Of a stretch of DNA of 64,000 nt, positions 42,415-50,954 are shown piece after piece. The notes beneath the pieces are model-generated. The model did no database searches, was not told where the DNA came from, and saw only the letters and a list, made by a program, of their open reading frames with translations. The DNA is taken from NCBI RefSeq assembly GCF_004214895.1, contig NZ_CP035952.1:5218501-5282500 (forward strand), written 5' to 3'. Both the position numbers and the translations under genes were made by a program. Source of the stretch: Pseudomonas tructae (lineage in GTDB: Bacteria; Pseudomonadota; Gammaproteobacteria; Pseudomonadales; Pseudomonadaceae). Each line of letters starts with the position of its first letter. Within the stretch, counting starts at the first letter, position 1.

Positions 42415-43343
42415 TTACAGAGTTCACCTTCCATGTCGCCAACAGGTTTGGCTTTTTCCACGGCCGGGCGGCGCCACTGCGGCACACCGATCAGCACAAC
42501 GGCGCCAATGATAACCGCCATCGCCACGCACTCCTCGAAACCGATCTGTTCGCCGGCAAAAATAATCCCCAACAACACCGCTACCGCCGGATTGACGTAG
42601 GCATAGCTGGTAGCTGCTGCCGGGCGAACATGCTTGAGCAGGTACATGTAGGCGCTGAAGGCCAGGATCGAGCCGAAGAACACTAGGTAGGCCAGCGCCC
42701 CCCAACCGGCGGCAGTGGGCATCTGGGTCATGCGTTCGCCGCTCAACACACTGCCGAGCAGCAACACCACGCCACCCACCAGCATTTCTGCGGCACTGGC
42801 CATCGGCCCCTGGGGCAACGGCAGGCTTTTGCTCCAGACCGAGCCGAAGGCCCATGCGGCGGCGGCAAACAAAATGAGTGCGGCACCGACCGGGCTGGCT
42901 TGCAGGTTGGAGCCCAAGTTGAGCATGGCGATGCCGACCAGGCCCATGACAATCCCGGCCCACTCCAGGCGGGTGTTGCGATGGCCCCAGAACAGGCCGA
43001 ACATCAGGGTGAACAGCGGCACCGTGGCCACTGCCAGGGCCGCCACACCCGAGGCTACCCCTGCGTGCTCGGCCAGGGTCACACCACCGTTGCCGCAGCT
43101 GAGCAGCAATACGCCAATGACACCCGCTGCTCGCCATTGCGGCCAGGTCGGTGCTGGCACACCGCGCCAGCGTAAAAAGCCGTAGAGCAAAGCGCCGGCA
43201 ATGACAAAACGCACCCCCGCCATCAACAACGGTGGCCAGGACTCGACACCAATGCGAATCACCAGGTAGGTCGAGCCCCAGACCAGGTACAAGGCCAGAA
43301 AGGCGCCGATCAAGACTAACGGGAAGCGACGGGAGGTAGGCAT
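42411..43343 (-). CDS. yedA: EamA/DMT-family exporter YedA
   Basis: A 310-residue inner membrane transporter with two EamA repeats and ten spans. The start FLALYLVWGSTYLVIRIGVESWPP and SYAYVNPAVAVLLGIIFAGEQIGFEE in repeat 2 are typical of YedA. Substrate unknown (amino acids or related metabolites are exported by relatives). It is divergent from an Lrp/AsnC regulator, a common way to control amino acid exporters, and coupled to the 318-residue hypothetical gene. Confidence 0.88.
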   Translation of the reverse strand: MPTSRRFPLVLIGAFLALYLVWGSTYLVIRIGVESWPPLLMAGVRFVIAGALLYGFLRWRGVPAPTWPQWRAAGVIGVLLLSCGNGGVTLAEHAGVASGVAALAVATVPLFTLMFGLFWGHRNTRLEWAGIVMGLVGIAMLNLGSNLQASPVGAALILFAAAAWAFGSVWSKSLPLPQGPMASAAEMLVGGVVLLLGSVLSGERMTQMPTAAGWGALAYLVFFGSILAFSAYMYLLKHVRPAAATSYAYVNPAVAVLLGIIFAGEQIGFEECVAMAVIIGAVVLIGVPQWRRPAVEKAKPVGDMEGELCK

Positions 43344-43413
43344 GAGGGACTCGAATTATTGGTGTCGGGCAGTTAGTTTAGAAAGGCAACACAGTAAACA
43401 TAAGTTACAAAAC

Positions 43414-43429
43414 CTGTTTAAACCAACAG
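43414..43429. promoter_or_regulatory. Dyad matching the LexA-box pattern between yedA and the Lrp gene
   Basis: CTGTTTAAACCAACAG fits CTGT-N8-ACAG exactly. Eight fixed bases are expected about once by chance in 64 kb, and neither neighbour is a known SOS gene. It may instead be an operator of the divergent Lrp-type regulator. Confidence 0.3.
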
Positions 43430-43496
43430 TACACTTTTGAAACAACGGTTCTTCTGGCCATGCGCCTTCGAATCGACAGCGACCTTCTGGAGCCCT

Positions 43497-43955
43497 ATGG
43501 ACAAGTACGATCGCATGCTCCTCAGCGCCCTGCTGGACAACGGCCGCGCCTCCTTCGCCGACCTTGCGCGCAAGGTCAACCTGTCGGCCCCGGCGGTCGC
43601 CGAACGGGTAGCCAAGCTTGAAGCCAGCGGGGTGATTACCGGTTATCAGGCCAAGGTCGACCTGGAGAAGATCGGCCTGCCGATCCAGTGCGTGATCGAG
43701 CTGCGCCTGGCCAGCCATGGCAACCAGCAGGCTTATGAGCAACTCATGCAGATCCCGCAGTTGACCGAGTGCCACCGGGTGACCGGCGATCCCTGCGTGA
43801 TCATGCAGGCGGCCGTGGCCTCGATGCCGGAACTGGAGGAGTTGATCAACCGCGTTGCCCAGTTCGGCTTCAGCAAGACTTCGATCATTCTTTCCAGCGC
43901 CGTGGAGCGGCGATTGCCGCTGGGCCATCTGGAGCACAACGGCAAGAAGACCTAA
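43497..43955 (+). CDS. Lrp/AsnC-family regulator
   Basis: A 152-residue regulator. Start at ATG 43497 (MDKYDRMLLSALLDNGRAS). N-terminal helix-turn-helix ASFADLARKVNLSAPAVAERVAKLEASGVI (residues about 18-47) and a C-terminal RAM ligand-binding domain with HRVTGDPCVIMQAAVAS (about 93-109). Divergent from yedA, which it probably regulates in response to an amino acid. Its last 4 bases overlap the convergent exonuclease gene. Confidence 0.9.
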   Translation: MDKYDRMLLSALLDNGRASFADLARKVNLSAPAVAERVAKLEASGVITGYQAKVDLEKIGLPIQCVIELRLASHGNQQAYEQLMQIPQLTECHRVTGDPCVIMQAAVASMPELEELINRVAQFGFSKTSIILSSAVERRLPLGHLEHNGKKT

Positions 43956-44554
43956 CGGTAGCTTTTCAGCGCTTCGCCGATCTTGGCGGCAGGGACTTTC
44001 TGCAGGCTGCAGAACAACTTGTGGGAAACGCCGTTGACGCCCTGCTGGCGCAGCTGCCCGGCCAGGTGCTGGGCGAGGTTCGCGGCCATTTCTGCATCGG
44101 CCATGGCCCGGTGCGCTGTACCGGTGTCGGGTAGGCCGGCCCAACGGGTCAGAGTGCCGAGCTTGTGGTTCGGCGCCGATGGCATCAGGCGTCGCGCCAG
44201 CAACATCGAGCAGGCAAACCGCTGGCTGCGGCTACGACCGATCTGGGCAAGCTCAAAATCCCAGAACTTCTGGTCGAACGAGGCATTGTGCGCCAGCATC
44301 GGCGTGTCACCGACGAACTCGGCCACCTCGTTCATCACCCGGGCAATCGGTGGTGCGCTGCGCAACATCGCGGTGGTGATGCCGGTCAATCCAGCGACAA
44401 ACGCAGGTACCGGGACCCCGGCATTCATCAGGCTTTGATAGCGCTCGACGATGCGCCCGCGCTCCAGCATGACCACCGCCACTTCCGTGGCCCGGCATCC
44501 GGCGCCGGGTGAAATACCGGTGGTTTCAAAGTCGATGACAGCAATACGTTCCAA
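43952..44554 (-). CDS. DEDDh 3'-5' exonuclease (DnaQ/RNase T-like), TTG start
   Basis: A 200-residue exonuclease with all catalytic motifs: ExoI VIDFETTG (residues 6-13), ExoII AHNASFDQKFW (about 89-99) and ExoIII HRAMADAEM (about 149-157). No ATG fits; TTG 44554 with a GAGG 9-12 bases upstream gives MERIAVIDFETTG. It is neither full-length DnaQ (its own gene is elsewhere with rnhA) nor RNase T by length, so the substrate is open. It follows an NYN-nuclease gene by 19 bp in the same direction. Confidence 0.87.
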   Translation of the reverse strand: MERIAVIDFETTGISPGAGCRATEVAVVMLERGRIVERYQSLMNAGVPVPAFVAGLTGITTAMLRSAPPIARVMNEVAEFVGDTPMLAHNASFDQKFWDFELAQIGRSRSQRFACSMLLARRLMPSAPNHKLGTLTRWAGLPDTGTAHRAMADAEMAANLAQHLAGQLRQQGVNGVSHKLFCSLQKVPAAKIGEALKSYR

Positions 44555-44573
44555 AACGACAACCTCAGAAATC

Positions 44574-45053
44574 TTAATGCTTGAGCAGCAGGCCGCCCTC
44601 GATAGGTACATAACGGCTGGCGGCGCGAATCAGTGAATTGGCGGTGAGCCCCGGCACACCATAGGCAACGGCCGCAATGCCGTGGCGACTGATGACACGC
44701 TCCAGCAGCAGGTCGAAATCACCATCACCTGAGGCCAGCACTACCTCATCGACCCGCGCGGCGGCGTCGATCACGTCGAGAGTGATGCCCACGTCCCAGT
44801 CGCCCTTGGCCGAGCCGTCGCTGCGCTGGATGTAGGGTTTGAGTTTGACGGTGAAACCGAGGTTGCGCAGGATCTGCTGAAACTGCTGCTGCTTGCTGTC
44901 GCCGCGATCAATGGCATAGGCCACGGCCTCGACGATCTGCCCGTGCTGGCTGATATCGGCCCACAGCGCCGCGTAGTTGAAATGGCAACCGTAGGCCTGG
45001 CGCACGGTGTAGTAGAGGTTTTGTACGTCGGCGAATACCGCGATCTTCTTCAC
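44574..45053 (-). CDS. NYN-domain (LabA/DUF88) putative ribonuclease
   Basis: A 159-residue single NYN domain of the PIN-like nuclease superfamily. Acidic active-site residues are visible in AVFADVQNLYYTVRQ (Asp 9), KGDWDVGITLDVIDAA (about 84-99) and LASGDGDFDLLLERVISRHG (about 106-125). Family members cleave RNA, but few are characterised. It is directly upstream of the DEDDh exonuclease gene and downstream of the DUF2076 gene. Confidence 0.88.
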   Translation of the reverse strand: MKKIAVFADVQNLYYTVRQAYGCHFNYAALWADISQHGQIVEAVAYAIDRGDSKQQQFQQILRNLGFTVKLKPYIQRSDGSAKGDWDVGITLDVIDAAARVDEVVLASGDGDFDLLLERVISRHGIAAVAYGVPGLTANSLIRAASRYVPIEGGLLLKH

Positions 45054-45154
45054 CGTTTGTCCTCATGGCGCCGCGGCGCTGTTGGCGGCAGCCGCACACC
45101 GGAGCCGTTTCGGCGCCCAGTATGCCAGCCCGCAGGCCATGCAGGTAGGCGCGA

Positions 45155-45901
45155 TCAGACGAAGCTGTCGTCGCCACCGTCGAAGAAGCCGCCATCGTCA
45201 CTGCCGTAGTCGGTGTCCATGAAGCCGCCCTGATCATTGCCATAGCTGCCGTTATCAGCGCTCAGGCGCTGATCGTCGTTGCTACCCCAGCCGCCGCTGT
45301 CGCTGGCCGGGACCGGTTCGTCCTTGATCACCTCGACCACTTCTTCAGGCTGCGAATGGTGGTTGAACAGGCTGCTGATGCCCTGGGCGAGCATTACCCC
45401 ACCGGCCACGCCGGCGGCGGTTTGCAGCGCGCCACCGAGAAAACTGCTAGCACCGCCACGCGCGGGTGCCTGGGCCGGTGCGGCGTTGAAACCCTGCTGT
45501 TGGGCAGGCTGGTTGAATGACGGCCGAGACGGTTCGCGCCAACCGCCACTACTGGCAGGAGCGCTGGCCGCCGCCTGGTGTTGCAGCGGCTGTGGATCGC
45601 GGGTGCCGCTGCCGAAGATGCTCGACAAGAAGCTACCGCTGTTACTCGGCGCCGTGGCCGCAACCTGGGCCTTGGCCTGGTTCAGCTCGGCCTGCAGTTG
45701 TTTGTTCTGCTCGTCCAGGCGCTTGAGCGCAGCCTCTTGCACCAGGATCGCCTGGGCCATGTAGTAGGGCGCCGCCGGTTGCTGCTGCAGGTGTTCGGCA
45801 ATACGTGCCTGAGCCTGGGCGTCACGCGGCACGGACGGGTCCTGGGCTTGCTTGAGTCGACCGAACAGGCCGTCGATCAGGGTTTGTTCTTCACTGTTCA
45901 T
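45155..45901 (-). CDS. DUF2076 domain protein
   Basis: A 248-residue protein of the DUF2076 family. The N-terminal helical part (EEQTLIDGLFGRLKQAQ, then PAAPYYMAQAILVQEAALKRLDEQNKQLQAEL, coiled coil to about residue 75) is followed by a low-complexity Gln/Pro/Ala/Ser linker, a GAL-TAAGVAGGVMLAQGISSLF glycine-rich hydrophobic segment near 165-185, and an acidic, Gly/Asp-rich tail ending GGDDSFV. Function unknown; a periplasmic-ligand-binding sensor role has been proposed for the family name but is not supported here. Start ATG 45901. Confidence 0.85.
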   Translation of the reverse strand: MNSEEQTLIDGLFGRLKQAQDPSVPRDAQAQARIAEHLQQQPAAPYYMAQAILVQEAALKRLDEQNKQLQAELNQAKAQVAATAPSNSGSFLSSIFGSGTRDPQPLQHQAAASAPASSGGWREPSRPSFNQPAQQQGFNAAPAQAPARGGASSFLGGALQTAAGVAGGVMLAQGISSLFNHHSQPEEVVEVIKDEPVPASDSGGWGSNDDQRLSADNGSYGNDQGGFMDTDYGSDDGGFFDGGDDSFV

Positions 45902-46054
45902 GGGCAACCTCACTGCAAAACCGGAAAATTCGAGTACGGGTAAAATGGGGTGCCGGGCCTTCGGATTCAACACAAGGCGGAATTAAACTTTCTTCAGGTT
46001 GGCCTGCGGCTGGGCTAAAGTGACGCCCTGCTTTTTTCAATGCGATATCGACTG

Positions 46055-46723
46055 ATGAATCCGCTTAGCGTTCTGCGCGACTCCTTGTATTTTTTCCGCC
46101 GCCACCTGCTGAGCATTGCCCAGCTGTGCCTGCCGCTGGTGGTGCTCGAAACACTGTGCAGCCATCTGCTGTACCAGCAACTGGGCAAGGACGCTTCGCC
46201 TGGCTACGGCATGCTGGTCGGCCTGCTGTTCTACCCGCTGTACAGCGCCGCGCTGATCCTCTACCTCGACACCCGCAGCAACGGCTACACCCCGCTCAAG
46301 CGCAACTTGCTGGCCATGGCCCTGCGCCTGTGGCCGTCGTTCGCCCTGATGGTGATGCTCAGCTCGTTGCTGATCGTGGCTGGCGCGGCGCTGTTCATCA
46401 TTCCCGGCATCTGGGTCATGATTCACCTGGTGTTCGCCGAGTACGTACTGGTACTGCGCGGCCTGCCGCCGATCGAAGCCATGCGTGAAAGCTTCAAGCT
46501 CAGCACCGGTAATTTCTGGCGCATCGTCAGTTGCATTCTTGGCGTGCTGGCGCCACTGTGGCTGATCGATGGCCTGAGCATGATGCTGCTGCCAGAGCCT
46601 TCGGCCCTGGTGCAACTGCTCATGGACAGCGTCAACAGTTTCCTGCAGCTGTTCAGCACCGTAGTCATGTTCCGCTTGTACATGCTGGTCAGCGAACCCG
46701 TTGCAGAGCCACCGCTGCCCTGA
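46055..46723 (+). CDS. YciC-family (UPF0259) inner membrane protein
   Basis: A 222-residue membrane protein with about five to six spans. MNPLSVLRDSLYFFRRHL at the start and PGIWVMIHLVFAEYVLVLRGLPPIEAMRESFKL (residues about 120-152) are the family marks. Function unknown. I chose ATG 46055 because family members begin MNPLSV; ATG 46040, five codons upstream, is possible, and neither has a good Shine-Dalgarno. Confidence 0.85.
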   Translation: MNPLSVLRDSLYFFRRHLLSIAQLCLPLVVLETLCSHLLYQQLGKDASPGYGMLVGLLFYPLYSAALILYLDTRSNGYTPLKRNLLAMALRLWPSFALMVMLSSLLIVAGAALFIIPGIWVMIHLVFAEYVLVLRGLPPIEAMRESFKLSTGNFWRIVSCILGVLAPLWLIDGLSMMLLPEPSALVQLLMDSVNSFLQLFSTVVMFRLYMLVSEPVAEPPLP

Positions 46724-46785
46724 CTGGTTAGCGGACGAACGGCTCGGGTATGCTTGGTGGTGACCTGCCAAGCCAAGCCGAGCCG

Positions 46786-47865
46786 ATGACCCGACTACTG
46801 CGCAACGCCCTGCTGACCCTGCTTGTTCTGTTCGCCCTGCTGTGGCTGCTGGCCGCTCAACTGAGCTGGCAAGCCGAGCCGCGTGAAGCCCTGCCGGTCA
46901 GTTGCCGGGCCAGCAACGCGGCGCTGGTACCAGGCCAGGTGCTCAAGGTGATGACCTGGAACGTTCAGTACCTGGCCGGCAAACGCTACGTGTTCTGGTA
47001 CGACCAGGGCCGTGGCGACGATACCCGCCCTACCCCGCAGGACCTCGCCTTCAACCTCGATGAAGTGGTGCGGGTGATCCGCGCCGAACAGCCCGACATC
47101 GTCCTGCTCCAGGAACTGGACAACAACGCCAAGGCCAGCGACTACCAGGACCAACTGGCGTTGCTGCGAGAGCGTCTGGTGGATATCTACCCCTGTGCAG
47201 TACAGGCCTATGACTGGAAAGCCGATTTCGTCCCCGACTGGCACATCTTCGGCAGTGTCGGCCGTACCCTCGCGACCCTGAGCCGCTACCCGATCAAACA
47301 GGCCGAGCGCATACAACTGCCGGTTGCCGCCAGTAACGTCCTGCAACGCTTGCTGCAGCCTCAGCAGGCCATCCTTGCCAGCTACCTGCCACTGCGCGAT
47401 GGCGGTCAATTGGCGGTGCTCAACACCCATCTGGCGGCCTTTGCAGCGGGCAGTGATATCCAGCGCCAGCAGGTGCAACAACTGGCGCACGTGCTCGACA
47501 AGCTGGAAAGCCAGGGCACGCCCTGGTTGATCGGCGGCGACTTCAACCTGCTGCCGCTCGGCCAGTACCGTCGGCTGTCGGCCGAGCTGCGCGGCCAGTA
47601 CAACGCCGACAGCGACCTGCACCTGCTCTGGGACAAGTACCCGATGATCCCCAGCAATGCCGAGGCCAGCGGCGCCGAGCGCGCGGCCTGGCTGACCCAC
47701 GCCCCCAACGACCGCAACCCGCAAGGCCCGGACCGCACCCTAGACTACCTGTTCCATAGTCCGAAGCTGCAGCGTCTGGGGGCACGGGTAATTCAGCAGG
47801 ATACCCTGGAAATTTCCGATCACCTGCCCGTGACGGCACGCTTGCTGTTGCCTCTGCAGCCCTGA
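46786..47865 (+). CDS. Endonuclease/exonuclease/phosphatase-family protein
   Basis: A 359-residue protein with an N-terminal membrane anchor (residues about 5-25, RNALLTLLVLFALLWLLAA) and an EEP domain: MTWNVQYLAG (about 57-66), LLQELDNN with the metal Glu (about 106), NTHLAAF, GGDFNLLPLG (about 249-258) and SDHLPVTA at the end (about 346). The anchor places the enzyme on the periplasmic face. Relatives cleave phosphodiesters of lipids, nucleic acids or sugars; no specific substrate is indicated. It abuts the convergent hrpB stop. Confidence 0.85.
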   Translation: MTRLLRNALLTLLVLFALLWLLAAQLSWQAEPREALPVSCRASNAALVPGQVLKVMTWNVQYLAGKRYVFWYDQGRGDDTRPTPQDLAFNLDEVVRVIRAEQPDIVLLQELDNNAKASDYQDQLALLRERLVDIYPCAVQAYDWKADFVPDWHIFGSVGRTLATLSRYPIKQAERIQLPVAASNVLQRLLQPQQAILASYLPLRDGGQLAVLNTHLAAFAAGSDIQRQQVQQLAHVLDKLESQGTPWLIGGDFNLLPLGQYRRLSAELRGQYNADSDLHLLWDKYPMIPSNAEASGAERAAWLTHAPNDRNPQGPDRTLDYLFHSPKLQRLGARVIQQDTLEISDHLPVTARLLLPLQP

Positions 47866-50391
47866 CTATTTGCGGGGTTTGGCCCGCGCCGTGGCTTCGG
47901 CCACCAGCGGGTCATCCGGCCAGTAATGTTTGGGATAGCGTCCTTTAAGGTCCTTCTTCACCTCGGCATAGGTGCTGCGCCAGAAGTTGGCCAGATCCTG
48001 GGTCACCTGCACCGGCCGCCGCGCTGGCGACAGCAGGTGCAGCAGGACCTGTTGCCGGCCTTGGGCAATGCGCGGCGTTTGCGCCAGGCCGAACAGCTCC
48101 TGCAAGCGTACGGCAAGGATCGGCGGGGTTTCGCTGTAATCCAGGCGGATGTTCGACCCCGAGGGCACGCTCAGGTGAACCGGCGCCCATTCATCCAGGC
48201 GCTGGGGCAGCGGCCAGGGCAGGAGGTTGCGCAGGATCGACGACAGATCGAGCTGGGCGAAATGGCTCAGGCGGGTGACCTTGCCCAGGTAAGGCTGCAA
48301 CCAGTTGGACAGATTCGCCAGCAGCGCGGCATCGCTCAGGTCCGGCCACTCGCTCTGACCACTGTTGGCCAGGTCGAGCTGGCGCAACAGCGCCACACGC
48401 GCCTGCCACTGGCGCAGCTCCGGGGTCCATGACAACAGTTCCAGGCCCTTGCGCCGCACCAGTTCCAGCAGTGCCTTTGCGCGGGCGTCTTCGTCCAGGC
48501 CGGTCAGCGGCTCGCGGCTGAGCACCAGCTCACCGACCTTGCGCTGGCGCTCGGCGCGCAGGGCGTTTTCGCGTTCGTCCCAGTCGAGGATATCCAGGCT
48601 GCGCACTTGTTCGGCCAGCACCCCATCGAACAGCGCCGGGTCGAAGTCGGCGGCCAGATAGATGCGCTCCTCACGCTGGCCCTGACGGCTGCCCAGGTCA
48701 GCGATCACCAACCACGGATGCTTCATCAAGGCATCGGCTTCGCCGAACAGCGCGGCGCGACCGTTGGCCAGGCGATACTCCGCGCCACCGGCGCGCCGCT
48801 GCAGAGCGACACGGTCCGGATAGGCCAGCGCCAACAAGGCGCCCAGCCAGCGCGGATGTTCAGGATCGGTGACCGCTGAAGTGGCTTTGCCACGCAAGTT
48901 GCCACGGTACTGGCGAGCCAGTTGCCGGGCGCGCTGCACGCCGCCCTGCCCACTTTTGGCCGCACGGGCTTCGCCACTGAGCAGGGCCAGGCGGCTGTGC
49001 AGGTCGGCACCGCCGCCGCGCAAAATATCGCGTTCACCGAGCAAGGCGGCGACGTCGCACGCCATGTCGGCCAGGCCCAGGTCCTGGCCGCGCAGCAGCA
49101 AGTGGGCGATGCGCGGATGCGCCGGCAATTCGGCCATGGCCTGACCGTGGCCGCTCAGACTGTCCAGGTTATCGGCCTTGAATGCGCCCAGGCGCTGCAA
49201 CAGGTCCAGCGCCTGGCCATAGGCGGCAGCAGGCGGCTGGTCGAGCCAACGCAATTGCTCGGGGGTTACGCCCCAGCGCGACAGTTGCAAGGCCAGGCCG
49301 GCCAGATCGGCCTGGAGGATTTCAGCAGCGCCGTACGCCGCCAGTTGCTCGTGCTGGGCTTCGGACCACAGGCGATAACAGACACCGGGCTCAAGCCGTC
49401 CGGCCCGGCCAGCGCGCTGGGTGGCACTGGCGCGGGAGATGCGCTGGGTGTCCAGGCGGGTCATGCCGCTGCCCGGATCAAAGCGCGGCACCCGGGCAAG
49501 ACCTGCGTCGACCACCACACGCACGCCGTCGATGGTCAGGCTGGTCTCGGCGATGTTGGTCGCCAGCACCACCTTGCGCTGACCGGCCGGCGGCGTGTCG
49601 ATGGCCGCGCGCTGGGCATTGAGGTCGAGCTCGCCATGCAGCGGGCAGAGCAGGATGTCGCGGCGATCGCCGAGAGCATCCTGCAACGATTGATGCACCC
49701 GGCGAATCTCCGCCTGGCCGGGCAGGAATACCAGCACACTGCCCGACTCATCAGCGATCGCTTGCAGCACGGTGTCGACCACCCGCGGCTCGATGAACTC
49801 ACCTGGCTGGAAGGGGCGCCCCCAGCGAACATCGACCGGGTACATGCGCCCTTCGCTGCTGACTACCGGGGCATCGTCGAGCAAGGCCGACAGGCGCTCG
49901 CCCTCGAGGGTGGCCGACATCAGCAGGATCTTCAGCGCAGGATCCTCGCGCAGCAGCTCACGACCGTTGAGGCTCAAGGCCAGGGCCAGGTCGGCATCCA
50001 GGCTGCGCTCGTGAAACTCGTCGAAGATCACCAGCCCCACCCCGTCCAGCGCCGGATCGGCTTGCAGGCGTCGGGTCAGAATCCCTTCGGTGACCACCTC
50101 GATCCGCGTGTTCGGGCCAACCTTGCTGTCCAGGCGAATACGGTAACCAACGGTTTGCCCAACCTGCTCACCCAGCTCGCTGGCCAGGCGTTCGGCCGCC
50201 GCCCGTGCTGCCAGGCGTCGTGGTTCGAGCATGATGATGCGCTGCCCGGCCAGCCACGGTTCATCGAGCAGCGCCAGCGGCACGCGGGTGGTCTTGCCGG
50301 CGCCGGGGGGCGCTTCGAGCACCGCTTCGTGGCGCTGGCTCAAGGCAGCGCGCAAGGCTGGCAGTACGGCATCGATCGGTAATGATTTCAT
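47866..50391 (-). CDS. hrpB: ATP-dependent helicase HrpB
   Basis: An 841-residue DExH-box helicase. Motif I APPGAGKTTRVPLALL (about 30-45), motif II FDEFHERS (DExH, about 121-128), SATLEGERL (motif III), ETSLTIDGVR and QRAGRAGRLEPG (motif VI) are intact, followed by the HrpB-specific C-terminal domain (LSVPSGSNIRLDY, LSPARRPVQVTQDLANFW). In E. coli its role is undefined; in some bacteria it processes mRNA. Start ATG 50391, four codons inside a longer frame. Confidence 0.95.
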   Translation of the reverse strand: MKSLPIDAVLPALRAALSQRHEAVLEAPPGAGKTTRVPLALLDEPWLAGQRIIMLEPRRLAARAAAERLASELGEQVGQTVGYRIRLDSKVGPNTRIEVVTEGILTRRLQADPALDGVGLVIFDEFHERSLDADLALALSLNGRELLREDPALKILLMSATLEGERLSALLDDAPVVSSEGRMYPVDVRWGRPFQPGEFIEPRVVDTVLQAIADESGSVLVFLPGQAEIRRVHQSLQDALGDRRDILLCPLHGELDLNAQRAAIDTPPAGQRKVVLATNIAETSLTIDGVRVVVDAGLARVPRFDPGSGMTRLDTQRISRASATQRAGRAGRLEPGVCYRLWSEAQHEQLAAYGAAEILQADLAGLALQLSRWGVTPEQLRWLDQPPAAAYGQALDLLQRLGAFKADNLDSLSGHGQAMAELPAHPRIAHLLLRGQDLGLADMACDVAALLGERDILRGGGADLHSRLALLSGEARAAKSGQGGVQRARQLARQYRGNLRGKATSAVTDPEHPRWLGALLALAYPDRVALQRRAGGAEYRLANGRAALFGEADALMKHPWLVIADLGSRQGQREERIYLAADFDPALFDGVLAEQVRSLDILDWDERENALRAERQRKVGELVLSREPLTGLDEDARAKALLELVRRKGLELLSWTPELRQWQARVALLRQLDLANSGQSEWPDLSDAALLANLSNWLQPYLGKVTRLSHFAQLDLSSILRNLLPWPLPQRLDEWAPVHLSVPSGSNIRLDYSETPPILAVRLQELFGLAQTPRIAQGRQQVLLHLLSPARRPVQVTQDLANFWRSTYAEVKKDLKGRYPKHYWPDDPLVAEATARAKPRK

Positions 50392-50509
50392 GGTGGCCCT
50401 CAAACAATCCGCCGAGTATAACGGCGAACCGAGCCTGCCTTATCATGGTCTTAGCTGTAGATGCAGGCTCTTTGCCTGTATCTTTGTCGCCTTCATTCCG
50501 GAGATTTCC

Positions 50510-50929
50510 ATGCGTATTCCCTCCCGTGTCATTGGCGGCGTCGTGGTCGCCACCCTGCTGACCCAACTGACGGCCTGCGGCACCCTGTTCTTTCCCGACC
50601 GGCGCGGCCAGATCGAAGGCAAGATCGACCCAGTGGTCGCCGCCCTCGACGCCGTCGGCATTCTCTTCTATGTCATCCCCGGCCTGATCGCTTTCGGCAT
50701 CGACTTCGCCACCGGCGCCATCTACCTGCCAGGCGGCAGCACTGCCCAGGTCGCCCCCGAGAAACTCAACCAAGCCATCAGCGCCGACGGCAAGGTCGAC
50801 AACAGCAAGCTGCAGGCTATTGTCGAAAGCGAACTGGGCCAGCGCCTGCCGCTCAACGACCCGCGGCTGATCCAGCACAAGGGCAGCGTCGAGCAACTGG
50901 CCATGTATGGCCTCAAGCCCGCAGCCTGA
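50510..50929 (+). CDS. YceK/YidQ-like lipoprotein
   Basis: A 139-residue protein with a lipoprotein signal (lipobox QLTAC, Cys 23). The mature part has a hydrophobic segment at about 48-70 (LDAVGILFYVIPGLIAFGIDFATGAIYLP) typical of the YceK/YidQ group of small envelope lipoproteins of unknown role. GGAGAT lies 4 bases before the ATG. fieF follows 25 bp downstream. Confidence 0.82.
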   Translation: MRIPSRVIGGVVVATLLTQLTACGTLFFPDRRGQIEGKIDPVVAALDAVGILFYVIPGLIAFGIDFATGAIYLPGGSTAQVAPEKLNQAISADGKVDNSKLQAIVESELGQRLPLNDPRLIQHKGSVEQLAMYGLKPAA

Positions 50930-50954
50930 TCCCTCACAGGAAGCCCCCTTCGGC

